A stretch of DNA of 28,897 nt, taken from JBBTCJ01 sp038043285 (GTDB taxonomy: Bacteria; Planctomycetota; Phycisphaerae; UBA1845). Positions 8,484-16,469 of the stretch are shown here, piece after piece (position 1 is the first letter of the stretch; every line of letters starts with the position of its first letter). The translations under genes and the position numbers were made by a program. The stretch is from assembly GCA_038043285.1 (NCBI GenBank), contig JBBTCJ010000053.1, positions 1 through 28,897 of the forward strand, in the 5' to 3' direction. The notes beneath the pieces are model-generated. The model saw only the letters and a list, made by a program, of their open reading frames with translations, was not told the DNA's origin and searched no databases.

Positions 8484-9125
8484 ATGCGGCGGTGGGGGAT
8501 GCGCAACTTGGATCGGCAGATGATTCAACCGTCGAGGCCGGCGGACCGACATCCTCAAATGGGGGCGTCCGATCCCCGCGTGGCGAGAGGAAGCGTGGAG
8601 AAAAGGCCTGTGCCCAAGGACCGCCCGCTGAGTCAATATCAGCAACTCATCCAGCGAACGCAGCCGCCTTCGGCGTCCAAGAAGACGGCCGAAGGCGAGC
8701 TTGACCGTCTCCTTCAACTGATGGAGCAGCGACGGAACGACGATCGCTCGCAGCGAATCCAGGATCGCGCCGATCCCATTCAATTGCTCCGCCAGTTCAC
8801 GATCAAGGAACTGGTGCCGGCGTTCGTGGAGTTGGTGGAGAAATACTCCAAGTCCGGCATGGCCATGCACATGGATGCGTCCAACCTGCTGGAGGGAGGA
8901 CGCGACATGCGCTTCGAGTTTGCCCTCGCCGAGCACCGCATCGAGCTTCAGGGAACGGTGACCACGGACGCCATCGCCTTCCACGAGTTGCGCACCTCTC
9001 CGCACGTCCAGGGTCAGATGATCGCCGGCCCGATGCTGCGCCTCAAACAGTTAACCCCCGACACCTTCCGCGAGTTCATTTGTGCACGGCTGGCGCAACT
9101 GATCCGCTTCGCTTCCCGGCGTTAG
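8484..9125 (+). CDS. Hypothetical soluble protein, family not recognised
   Basis: Up to 213 aa from the ATG at 8484. The start is uncertain: ATGs at 8499, 8520 and 8559 and GTGs at 8595 and 8610 are in frame, and the protein-like part clearly begins around PKDRPLSQYQQLIQ (from ~8610). The first ~45 residues are Arg/Pro-rich and low-complexity. A charged helical segment (TAEGELDRLLQLMEQRRNDD) is followed by DPIQLLRQFTIKELVPAFVELVEKY and a compact alpha/beta-looking region with FEFALAEHRIELQGTV. No membrane segment, signal peptide or catalytic motif is visible. It is divergent from the kinase, sharing the 8235-8483 spacer, and convergent with the ABC permease. The strong high-GC codon bias and lack of stops over 640 bp support a real gene; its function is unknown. 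Confidence 0.7.
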   Translation: MRRWGMRNLDRQMIQPSRPADRHPQMGASDPRVARGSVEKRPVPKDRPLSQYQQLIQRTQPPSASKKTAEGELDRLLQLMEQRRNDDRSQRIQDRADPIQLLRQFTIKELVPAFVELVEKYSKSGMAMHMDASNLLEGGRDMRFEFALAEHRIELQGTVTTDAIAFHELRTSPHVQGQMIAGPMLRLKQLTPDTFREFICARLAQLIRFASRR

Positions 9126-9133
9126 ACCTGACT

Positions 9134-9170
9134 CCCGCTTTTCCAAGATCTTCATCCCAGGAAAGGCGGG
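9134..9170. terminator. Bidirectional hairpin between convergent genes
   Basis: CCCGCTTTTCC (9134-9144) pairs with GGAAAGGCGGG (9160-9170) over 11 bp with a single G-U wobble and a 15-nt loop. It fills most of the 54-bp gap between the ends of the hypothetical gene (9125) and the ABC permease (9180, minus strand), the expected place for a shared terminator. There is no U-tract, so it may instead act as a Rho-dependent or 3'-protecting structure. Confidence 0.6.
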
Positions 9171-9179
9171 CGGCATGCC

Positions 9180-10157
9180 CTATCCTACCTCACGCTTCTG
9201 GAATAGCGCCACCGCGATGCCCAGGATCGCCGACGTGAACAGCGCCGCGTACGCCGTCACGTAGACCACGTACTGTCCGGTGATCGCGGTCTCATCCTTG
9301 GCGGCTTGAAGCCCGTCGATGACCCAAAAGGGTCCGATGTTGGGCACGATTCGGTAGGCGGCGGCGGCGACGATCGAGGTCTGATCGTATTGGCCGAACA
9401 CCCAGTCAGAGATGATGCCCAAGCCCAGGACGAAGGTGCAGATCAACAGGGTCATCATCTGCCCGAAGCGCGTCGAGGCGGCGACCGCCACCGCGGTCGT
9501 GATGGCCACCGCGAGCAGCACCAGATAGGTCGCGAGCAACACCTGCCCGCCGACAAAGTCGCTGGCAAAGGGGATAACGTCAAAGTGCTTGTCGAACTTG
9601 GCCACGAGCAGGACGCTGACGGTCAGCAGGGGGGTGATGACGGTGAGGGTGGTGGTGGCGAAGTGCGACCCGTAAAAATAGTTGCAGAAAGCCGCGGTAA
9701 CGGTGGCAACGACAAGACTGCCCACTCCAAACGTGAGGACCGGGGCATCCCAGGGGTCCGAGGAGTTCTGAAGAACCCCATGTCGCAGGGCCAAGATGAA
9801 AATCAAGGCGCCCAGGAAGAAGGCAAGGGAGAGGGCGGCAATCAATCCGGCGAACTTGCCCAGAATGAACACCGGACGCCCAACGGGTTTGGAGATGACC
9901 GTCAAGACGGTCTTGTTTTCGATCTCCCGGCTGATGACCCCGGTGGCGCTGAAGGCGGCCAAGAACAAACCGCTCAGCAGCAGCGTAGAGAGTCCAAGGT
10001 CCATGAGGAGCTTGTTGTCGTTTTCCAGGGTGAACCCGGCCAGCGACACGTTGAGGATCATCAGCCCTGCGGTCACCACGAGCAGGACGCCGTAGATCGG
10101 CTGTCGGATCGTTTCGACGAAGGTGTTGGACGCGAGCGTGATGAATCGTTGCCACAT
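9180..10157 (-). CDS. ABC-2 family transporter permease
   Basis: 325 aa with about six to seven membrane segments. The pattern is that of ABC-2 permeases: an N-terminal amphipathic/TM start (FVETIRQPIYGVLLVVTAGL), a cytoplasmic coupling stretch SREIENKTVLTVISKPVGR followed by PVFILGKFAG, three or four mid-protein hydrophobic segments and a final TM ending in FQKREVG. The coupling stretch and the C-terminal (A/M)xLFQ(K/R)REV match the permease at 16466-17872, so the two are paralogues. No ATPase gene is adjacent on this strand; it may share the ATPase at 15249. It is transcribed away from the SPFH cluster from the 10158-10417 spacer. ABC-2 permeases export lipids, polymers or drugs, or work as accessory lipoprotein or gliding-type exporters; the substrate is unknown. 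Confidence 0.88.
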   Translation of the reverse strand: MWQRFITLASNTFVETIRQPIYGVLLVVTAGLMILNVSLAGFTLENDNKLLMDLGLSTLLLSGLFLAAFSATGVISREIENKTVLTVISKPVGRPVFILGKFAGLIAALSLAFFLGALIFILALRHGVLQNSSDPWDAPVLTFGVGSLVVATVTAAFCNYFYGSHFATTTLTVITPLLTVSVLLVAKFDKHFDVIPFASDFVGGQVLLATYLVLLAVAITTAVAVAASTRFGQMMTLLICTFVLGLGIISDWVFGQYDQTSIVAAAAYRIVPNIGPFWVIDGLQAAKDETAITGQYVVYVTAYAALFTSAILGIAVALFQKREVG

Positions 10158-10417
10158 GATGGATCGGGCAGTCCGCGACGTCGGGTATTCGACGCGTTGA
10201 TCGAGCTAGGATGAACTCCGAGGGTGCATTGGTTGCAGTCGGCGAACGTTATTGTAAGCTGCGGGGACGTTCCCGCAATCCCGACGGCGCCGTCCGGCGC
10301 GGTGGACGGAGAGTCATGTATGAGTACGTCGGCGCCGCGGCGCCGGTTCGATCAAGCTTGGCGATCCGACGGGGTGTCGGGCTTGAAGCCTAGGTGATTG
10401 GTACAGATTTCGCAGCC
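10158..10417. other. Divergent intergenic region upstream of the SPFH cluster
   Basis: This 260-bp spacer separates the divergent ABC permease and the first SPFH gene and must hold both promoters. The best plus-strand candidate is weak: TTGCAG near 10233 with TAAGCT 16 bp downstream. Nothing convincing was seen on the minus strand. No palindromes, RNA genes or credible ORFs were found in it. Confidence 0.4.
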
Positions 10418-12529
10418 ATGTCCAAAATCGGTTCCCTAGGTGATCGTCGTCCGCAGAACGTGGCCCTGTTTGGGTTGTTCGTTCAGTTGGCTGCGTTTGC
10501 GACGCTGGCCGGGCTGGCGATTTGGAAGGACTCGGATGCCACCGCGACGCTCGCCCGATTCGTTCTGACCGGCGTTCCGATCTGGTTTGTTCTCTTCCTG
10601 CTGTTCAAGCAGATGCGCCGCGTGACGGCCGAGCACTTGGAGACCGCGGAACTAAAGCGTGCTCGCGCGGGGGGGGCGGCCGCGGGGCTGTTCGAGGTGG
10701 ACGAGGAGTCCCTGCTCCTCGAACAGAACCGACTGCGGTGGATGATCCAGTGGCTGCTGCCTGCGGCGACGCTGGTTTCGGCCGGATACCTGTTGCTCGG
10801 ACACTTCGTTGCCTGGAACTGGACGTTTCAGAGCGCTTTCGCGAAAGAGGGCGTCTCGGCGACGAAGGATCCGACGCTGGTCATGTGGTTCATTGTTGGG
10901 GTTGGGTTCCTGTCATTCCTCTACTCCCGATATACGATCGCGCTTTCTCGAATGCCGAACTGGCGTCCATTGCGGGCCGCGGCCACTGGGATGGCGGGGA
11001 TCGCGCTGACCTGCCTGGGGCTGGCGATTGCGTTGATGATCGGCACGACGGCGGCGTGGGCCGAACCGTTGTACGCCTACATCGTGCGCGTGGCGATGAT
11101 CCTCTTGGGGATCGAGTTTCTGGCCAATTTTGTTCTGGATTTTTACCGCCCGCGGCATCCGGGGGTGGTTCCGAGGCCCTCTTTTGAGAGTCGTTTCCTG
11201 TCGCTGATCGGTGAACCGGGCGGAATCGCCAAATCCATCGCCGACGCCATCAACTACCAGTTTGGGTTCGAGGTCAGTTCGACGTGGTTTTACCAACTGC
11301 TCCAACGATGGCTGTTCCCGATCGTCGTGTTCACCTTTGTCGTTGTGCTGTCGTTGTCGAGCATCGTGATCGTGGAGGCCGACGAGCAGGTCGTCGTGGA
11401 ACGGTTCGGTTCGATTGTCGGCGGCGGCGAACCGCTTGGGTCGGGCGTGCACCTCAAATGGCCCTATCCGATCGAGATCGTCTACCGGGCCCCGGTCAAG
11501 CGTGTTCGCGAGCAGGTCATCGGCGAGGCGACGCAGAAGGACGACGACGATCCCAGGAAGGCGATCCTGTGGACGGAATCGCACGAGTTCGTGCCCGAGA
11601 TGATGTTGCTGGTTGCTTCGCCCAAGCTGACGGCGCTGTCGGAGGGCTCGACCTCCGGCGCGGCGGGACAAGTCGCCGGCGGCACGGAGAGTGTCCCGGT
11701 CAGTCTGCTGATGATCTCCGTGCCGATCGAGTACCGAATCAAGGATCTCAAGAAGTATCTTCACGTCTACCGGTCGCCGGAACAGGTCATGGAGGATGTC
11801 GCTCAGCAATATCTCTCGGAGTATGGTGCCGGCGTAGACATCGATATCCTGATGGGCCCGGGACGTGACGAACTGAACCGCGACCTGAAGGCGCGGTTGC
11901 AGGAACGGCTTGACCGGATGGAGACGGGTATCGAACTCGTCTTCGCCGGTATTCGGGGCGCGCATCCGCCGGCCAAGGACGGCGTCGCCGAGGCGTTTCT
12001 TCGCGTCATCACCGCTCAGACGCAGAAATCTGCGACCATCAACGCGGCGGAGGGCGAAGCCCAGAAGATCCTGACCGCGGTTGCCGGCACGGAAGGCCGG
12101 GCGAGGGATCTGGACGCGGCCATAGGGGAATGGGAACAGTTTCAGACGGATGCGAAAGCTGACCCGGAAGCGGCGGCCCAGGTCCACGGCAAGGTGGACG
12201 AGTTGCTTCTCGGGAATGCCGCCAAGGGAATCCCGCCGCTAAGCGGAGAGGCTGCCGCCAGAATCGCGGATTCCCGCGTCCGAGCGGCAGGTAGGAAGAG
12301 CGACGCGGCCAGCAAGGTCCGGGCCTTCAAAACCGAGGTCGTTGCGTATGAGGCTGCTCCGACACTGTACAAGAGCCGTCGCGAGCTGGATATTTGGGCG
12401 GGGTTGGATTCCGTACGGAAATACCTGATCGTCGGCGACCCGAGCAACGTTATCATCGAGTATGAGACACAGCAGGCAGGCGGCCTGGATCAGATTTTGA
12501 CCGAGGGACTTGAAAAAGGGAAGAACTAG
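10418..12529 (+). CDS. SPFH/band-7 protein (HflK-like) with multi-pass N-terminal domain
   Basis: 703 aa from the ATG at 10418 (MSKIGSLGD); a GTG at 10394 would add 8 residues, and neither has a good Shine-Dalgarno sequence. The first ~285 residues carry about six hydrophobic segments (for example VALFGLFVQLAAFATLAGLA, FVLTGVPIWFVLFLLF, WLLPAATLVSAGYLLLGHFV and GMAGIALTCLGLAIALMIG). A further TM (VVFTFVVVLSLSSIVIV) leads straight into the SPFH domain: ADEQVVVERFG, GSGVHLKWPYPIEIV, VPIEYRIKDLKKYLHVY. An Ala/Glu/Lys-rich coiled-coil tail (about 530-640) follows. HflK is usually 330-420 aa, so the N-terminal membrane module is additional. SPFH proteins form large membrane-bound cages or microdomains; HflK/HflC restrain FtsH protease. 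This is the first gene of the SPFH-ABC cluster. Confidence 0.87.
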   Translation: MSKIGSLGDRRPQNVALFGLFVQLAAFATLAGLAIWKDSDATATLARFVLTGVPIWFVLFLLFKQMRRVTAEHLETAELKRARAGGAAAGLFEVDEESLLLEQNRLRWMIQWLLPAATLVSAGYLLLGHFVAWNWTFQSAFAKEGVSATKDPTLVMWFIVGVGFLSFLYSRYTIALSRMPNWRPLRAAATGMAGIALTCLGLAIALMIGTTAAWAEPLYAYIVRVAMILLGIEFLANFVLDFYRPRHPGVVPRPSFESRFLSLIGEPGGIAKSIADAINYQFGFEVSSTWFYQLLQRWLFPIVVFTFVVVLSLSSIVIVEADEQVVVERFGSIVGGGEPLGSGVHLKWPYPIEIVYRAPVKRVREQVIGEATQKDDDDPRKAILWTESHEFVPEMMLLVASPKLTALSEGSTSGAAGQVAGGTESVPVSLLMISVPIEYRIKDLKKYLHVYRSPEQVMEDVAQQYLSEYGAGVDIDILMGPGRDELNRDLKARLQERLDRMETGIELVFAGIRGAHPPAKDGVAEAFLRVITAQTQKSATINAAEGEAQKILTAVAGTEGRARDLDAAIGEWEQFQTDAKADPEAAAQVHGKVDELLLGNAAKGIPPLSGEAAARIADSRVRAAGRKSDAASKVRAFKTEVVAYEAAPTLYKSRRELDIWAGLDSVRKYLIVGDPSNVIIEYETQQAGGLDQILTEGLEKGKN

Positions 12530-12574
12530 TGGTGCGTTCAGGTGAATTCGCGGGTACCTCGATCACTTGGGTGG

Positions 12575-12639
12575 CATGGCCACGCTTGCGTGGCCATGTT
12601 AGCGCCTCCCTGAAACATGCTCACGCAAGCGTGAGCATG
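12575..12639. repeat. Pair of facing REP-like palindromes
   Basis: Palindrome 1 (12575-12598) has arms CATGGCCACGC and GCGTGGCCATG around TT. Palindrome 2 (12616-12639) has arms CATGCTCACGC and GCGTGAGCATG around AA. Both are perfect over 11 bp, share the frame CATGnnCACGC, and their loops are complementary (TT versus AA). The outer flanks GGGTGGCATG and CATGGCACCC are inverted copies with one mismatch, and the inner CATGTT/AACATG also pair, so the whole unit is a BIME-like inverted couple. It lies in the 180-bp gap between SPFH genes 1 and 2, where it may stabilise or attenuate the message. Such elements are normally dispersed by RAYT-type transposases; none is in the window. Confidence 0.88.
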
Positions 12640-12709
12640 GCACCCGCTCACTCGACTGAATCGATGTACTAGATCCCCCAAGAATGGCGGTACGCTGGAG
12701 CGGAGTGCG

Positions 12710-13636
12710 ATGAAGAACCTTGGAACGATCTTGGCGGCGACATTCGTGATCGTCGTGCTTGCCCTGTACATGTGCACCTTTCAGGTGCGGTTCACGGAGG
12801 TGGCGATCAAGAAGACGTGGGGGCAACCGGCCAAGGAGGCGATCGTGAAACCGGGGCTGAAGTTCAAATGGCCCTCGCCGATTCAAAACGTGGTGGTGTA
12901 CGACAAGCGGATCCGTTCGCTCGAGGATCGCACCGAGGAAACGCGGACCGTGGACGGGAAAAACGTGGTGCTGACGACCTTCACGTTGTGGAAGATCGCG
13001 GATCCCGGCAGGTTTCATACGAACTTTCCCGCGGGCGAGGAGGATGGAGAGCGCAAGCTGCGGACGTCCGTGGTCACCCATAAGCACGCCGTCGTGGGTC
13101 GGCACACCTTCGATGAATTCGTCTCCACGGACCCGGAAAAACGCAAACTTCATGGCATCGAAGAGGAGATGGAGCGCGCCGTCGCCGCGGACGTGACCAG
13201 CGAACTGGGGATCGAGATCGTCGGGTTCGGGATCAAGAAGCTGGGTTTGCCGCAGTCGGTCACCAGCGCGATCTTCGACAGCATGAAGTCGCGCGAGCTG
13301 GCGAAGTCGGCGCGATACCTCGCCGAAGGGGACGCGCGGGCCAACCAGATTCAGGCTGAAGCCAAGGCCATCGAGGCGCGGATCATGTCCGCGGCGGCGC
13401 GAAAGGTCAGCGAGATTGAGACGGAGGCGGAGAAGGTGGTCAGCGCCTACTACCAGGAGTTCGCACAGCATCCCGAGCTGCGAATCTTCCTGGACACCCT
13501 GCAGACCGTCGCCCAGGCGCTCCACGAGCGCACCACGCTGATCCTCGACACCACGAAGGCGCCTTGGGACGTTTTCGACGAGGAGGCTCGGAATAGGGTC
13601 CGTCCGTCGGCCCCTTCGACGAAGGCCACGGACTAG
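12710..13636 (+). CDS. SPFH/band-7 protein, HflC-like
   Basis: 308 aa, the usual HflC length. GGAG 4 nt before the ATG supports the start. One N-terminal membrane anchor (residues 5-23, GTILAATFVIVVLALYMC) is followed directly by the SPFH domain: FTEVAIKKTWGQP, KPGLKFKWPSPIQNVVVYDKR, and LTTFTLWKIADPGRF. The helical stalk contains the HflC-type FDSMKSRELAKSARYLAEGDARA segment and an Ala/Glu-rich coiled coil, then HPELRIFLDTLQTVAQAL. Topology is expected to be N-in with the SPFH domain outside the cytoplasmic membrane, as in E. coli HflC. It stands between the two other SPFH genes and probably co-assembles with them; in E. coli HflK and HflC alternate in a 24-mer cage around FtsH. No ftsH gene is nearby. 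Confidence 0.9.
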   Translation: MKNLGTILAATFVIVVLALYMCTFQVRFTEVAIKKTWGQPAKEAIVKPGLKFKWPSPIQNVVVYDKRIRSLEDRTEETRTVDGKNVVLTTFTLWKIADPGRFHTNFPAGEEDGERKLRTSVVTHKHAVVGRHTFDEFVSTDPEKRKLHGIEEEMERAVAADVTSELGIEIVGFGIKKLGLPQSVTSAIFDSMKSRELAKSARYLAEGDARANQIQAEAKAIEARIMSAAARKVSEIETEAEKVVSAYYQEFAQHPELRIFLDTLQTVAQALHERTTLILDTTKAPWDVFDEEARNRVRPSAPSTKATD

Positions 13637-13844
13637 TAGTACGACGCTTGGCCGTTGGGGAGCTTATCAGAATACCGTAGGACGCGGGCTTCCGGTCCAT
13701 GAAACCAGCGGCGGGATGCCGGCGCCATCGGGGCTTTTCTGGAGGCCCTATGGCTCCCCGGAATGGGCGCAACGTGGAAGGCTGCGTTGTTGCAGGGAAA
13801 ACTGACGCCTGACGCAGGCGAAGCAAGTAACGGACGCAGGAACC
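13637..13844. other. Spacer between SPFH genes 2 and 3
   Basis: 208 bp without a credible ORF. It contains GCAGGCGAAGC at 13814-13824 within a TGACGCCTGACGCAGGC context, an 11-mer that recurs at 20447-20457, probably a decayed REP-like remnant. A weak CGGGG/CCCCG pair lies near 13740. AGGA just before 13845 is the likely ribosome binding site of the next gene. No clear promoter was seen. Confidence 0.35.
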
Positions 13845-15206
13845 ATGCATCAGCACGCCGACCATCATCACCAAGACCGCCACGGCGATCATGACCAGCA
13901 AGAACATCACGCCCCCGGCGTGATCGAGGCGCCCTTGGATGCCGCCAACCAGTCGCTTTCCGATGCGCTGCGGGCGAGCTTCGGCATTCTCAAGGGAATC
14001 ATGTGCGTGTTGGTTGTGCTTTATGCCTGCTCAAACATCCAGCGAGTCGATGGACATGAGCAGGCCATGCTGCTTCGTGTGGGAGCGCTGCTGCCCAATG
14101 TGTACGACGCCGGGTTGGTGTGGGCGTTTCCGTACCCCGTCGACGAGATGCTCCGTCTCCCGACCCGAAAGAGCAACGAGCTTTCCGTCGAAAGCCATAC
14201 CTTCCAGCGCCTTCCGGAAGAGGTCGGAAAGCCGATTTCGTTCATCGCCCGCGGGCCGGAGGGGTTGAATCCGGGCTTTGACGGGGCGTTGCTCACCGCG
14301 GACGCGGGGCTGGTTCACGTCCAGTGGAAAGTGTTTTACAAGATCGAGGATCTGGCCTCCTACGTCACCAATGTGCTCAGTGAAGCACACCTGGAGAGCA
14401 AGAAACTCACTGCCGCGGAGTACCTCATCCGCCTGCTGGTGGAAACAGCTGGAATCCACGTCGCGGGTCAATTGACCGCCGAGGAGATCCTTCGCACCCG
14501 TGTCGATTTTGTCCAAAGCAGTATGGTTTCGCAAGTCAACGAACGACTTCGGGCGCTGCACAGCGGACTGAACGTGACGCGGATCGAAATGCTGGACCCC
14601 ACCCCGCCGATTGCCGTGCGCCAGGCGTTCGACGACACCCAGCGGGCGGAAAACACCAAACAGAAAAAGATGCACGACGCCGAGCAGGAGCGGACGAAAC
14701 TTCTCAACGCAACGGCCGGCGCGGCGTACCCGCGATTGGTCGCGCTCTTAGAGGAAATCGAAGCCGGTGAGCGTATCGGGATGGCTTCGATGAAGACCAA
14801 ATCTCGGCGAACCTTGATCGAGGCGCGGGCCGAGCTGGATCAACTGCTCAACAACGAAGTCGAAGGACGCGCCGGGCGGATGATCAAGGACGCCGGGAGC
14901 TACCTCTCCGCCGCGGTCGGCAAGATGCAAAGCGACGTCGAGCGCTATCGAACGCTGGTTCCCGAATACGAACGCAATCCCGAACTGCTGGTCGGCCGCC
15001 TCTGGGAGCAGACCAAACAACGGATCTTCAATCACGACGGCGTCACCAAGGTGTTCCGTCCCGACGGATCCCAGATTCGATTGAAGATTCCCTTCGATCC
15101 CCGGCAGGCGCGCAAAGAGGAGTCCAGGCGCTTGCAGGAGCAGGAGTTTGATCCGAGCAAGTTGAGACCTCAGCGTTGGGTTCCCGCCGGTCCGGAGAGC
15201 GAGTAG
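13845..15206 (+). CDS. SPFH/band-7 protein (HflK-like) with His-rich N-terminus
   Basis: 453 aa. The first 22 residues hold 9 His plus several Asp/Glu/Gln (MHQHADHHHQ...), a likely cytoplasmic metal-binding or polar tail. A single membrane segment (residues ~45-65, FGILKGIMCVLVVLYACSN) precedes the SPFH domain: DGHEQAMLLRVGALLPNV, GLVWAFPYPVDEMLRLP, and VHVQWKVFYKIEDLASYV. The stalk includes LNVTRIEMLDPTPPIAVRQAFDDTQRAENTKQ, written here only to its key pattern: a PP-x3-V-x2-AFDD motif typical of HflK (PPEeVkaAFDD). A long coiled coil and a charged C-terminal tail follow. The start has AGGA 4 nt before ATG. Of the three SPFH genes this is closest to true HflK in motif content. It is followed after 42 bp by the ABC ATPase gene. 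Confidence 0.9.
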   Translation: MHQHADHHHQDRHGDHDQQEHHAPGVIEAPLDAANQSLSDALRASFGILKGIMCVLVVLYACSNIQRVDGHEQAMLLRVGALLPNVYDAGLVWAFPYPVDEMLRLPTRKSNELSVESHTFQRLPEEVGKPISFIARGPEGLNPGFDGALLTADAGLVHVQWKVFYKIEDLASYVTNVLSEAHLESKKLTAAEYLIRLLVETAGIHVAGQLTAEEILRTRVDFVQSSMVSQVNERLRALHSGLNVTRIEMLDPTPPIAVRQAFDDTQRAENTKQKKMHDAEQERTKLLNATAGAAYPRLVALLEEIEAGERIGMASMKTKSRRTLIEARAELDQLLNNEVEGRAGRMIKDAGSYLSAAVGKMQSDVERYRTLVPEYERNPELLVGRLWEQTKQRIFNHDGVTKVFRPDGSQIRLKIPFDPRQARKEESRRLQEQEFDPSKLRPQRWVPAGPESE

Positions 15207-15248
15207 CCTCGAAGCATCCATGATTCGAGGTCTCCGGCAGTCACCACC

Positions 15249-16469
15249 ATGGCCGAGCGCACGCTACCCGTTGTCCAGACCGCTGGTTTGTGCAAAACCT
15301 TCCGCGATTTTTGGCGGCGTCCGCGCGTGGACGCAGTCAAGGATCTAAACCTCGATATCCGCGCCGGCGAGGTCTTCGGGCTGCTGGGCCCCAACGGGTC
15401 CGGAAAAACCACGACCATCAAAATGCTGTTGGGACTTCTGTACCCGACGCGTGGAAGGGTCTCGGTCTTCGGTCGAGCGCCGACGGACGTCGCGGTCAAG
15501 GCCCGCCTCGGGTTCCTTCCGGAGGAGTCCTATCTCTATCGGTTTCTCGTCGCCGAGGAAACGCTCGACTACTATGGGCGCCTGTTTCGCTTGCCGGCGC
15601 GAATCCGCAAGGACCGCACTGAGCGGCTGCTGGACATGGTCGGCCTGCGGCACGAAGCCAAACGCCGCGTCGGCGAGTTCAGCAAGGGAATGGCCCGGCG
15701 AATCGGTCTGGCCCAAGCCCTGATCAACGATCCGGAGTTCTTGATCCTTGATGAGCCGACGTCGGGACTAGACCCGATCGGCGCCAGGCAGATCAAGGAC
15801 GTCATCCGTGAGCTGGGGAAGAAGGGTAAGACCATTCTGCTTTCCAGCCACGTCCTGGCCGACGTCGAGGACGTGTGCGATCGGGTGACCATCCTCTACG
15901 GGGGGCAACAGCGGGCGACCGGGGATATCGCGGAGCTTCTCCGACGCACCGACATGACCCAGATCACCGCCCCGCCTCTGTCGTCCGACACCCTGGAACA
16001 GGTGCGCCAGCTCATCTCGCGCCTGGAAAAGAAAGACATTATCCAGGTGACGCACCCGCGTGTGAAGCTGGAGGAGTTCTTCCTCAAAATTGTCGAAGAG
16101 GCCCAAGTCGCCAAAGTTCGTACCTCCGGCGCTCGGCAGGGGGGGGCGGTTCCAGACTTTCTACAAAAACCGGCGGAAGCGACGCGCGAACAGGTGATCG
16201 AGGGGCTTCTCGCCGCGTCCGCGCATGGTTCGTCGGCGGTAGTGCGGATGGAACCGCCTGGGTTCGATCACCGGCCGTCACCGGCGCGTGAATTGATCGA
16301 CCAACTGCTCGGACCGTCGCGGGCGGAGCCTGCAACGCCGTCACCTCAGCCGCCCGCACCGGGTTCACCGTCGGCCGAACCCGCCCGGCAGAAGCAGTCG
16401 GCCGACCAGTCGGTGATCGACTCCCTTCTCGGCCAGTCCGCGGATCAACGAGAGGACGCCGGGCCATGA
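15249..16469 (+). CDS. ABC transporter ATP-binding protein with Pro/Ala-rich C-terminal tail
   Basis: 406 aa. The nucleotide-binding domain is complete within the first ~235 residues: Walker A GPNGSGKT (47-54), LGFLPEESYLYRFL as the Q-loop region, signature FSKGMARRIGLAQAL, Walker B FLILDEPTSGLDP and the switch His in LLSSHVLADVED. The family is that of ATPases serving ABC-2 permeases. The tail (about 245-406) is unusual: low-complexity Pro/Ser/Ala with three copies of a short hydrophobic motif, VIEGLLAAS, LIDQLLGPS and VIDSLLGQS. These could be docking peptides. The last codons overlap the permease start as ATGA, so translation is coupled and the two form one transporter. The start has only a weak ribosome binding site. 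Confidence 0.95.
   Translation: MAERTLPVVQTAGLCKTFRDFWRRPRVDAVKDLNLDIRAGEVFGLLGPNGSGKTTTIKMLLGLLYPTRGRVSVFGRAPTDVAVKARLGFLPEESYLYRFLVAEETLDYYGRLFRLPARIRKDRTERLLDMVGLRHEAKRRVGEFSKGMARRIGLAQALINDPEFLILDEPTSGLDPIGARQIKDVIRELGKKGKTILLSSHVLADVEDVCDRVTILYGGQQRATGDIAELLRRTDMTQITAPPLSSDTLEQVRQLISRLEKKDIIQVTHPRVKLEEFFLKIVEEAQVAKVRTSGARQGGAVPDFLQKPAEATREQVIEGLLAASAHGSSAVVRMEPPGFDHRPSPARELIDQLLGPSRAEPATPSPQPPAPGSPSAEPARQKQSADQSVIDSLLGQSADQREDAGP

Noticed and set aside
9306..10214. 302-aa plus-strand open frame rich in Gly/Gln/Asp/His
   Set aside because: Antisense to the ABC permease; its composition is what a reversed membrane-protein gene gives.
10913..12187. 424-aa minus-strand open frame
   Set aside because: Antisense to the first SPFH gene; no domain, Arg/Gln/His-rich shadow composition.
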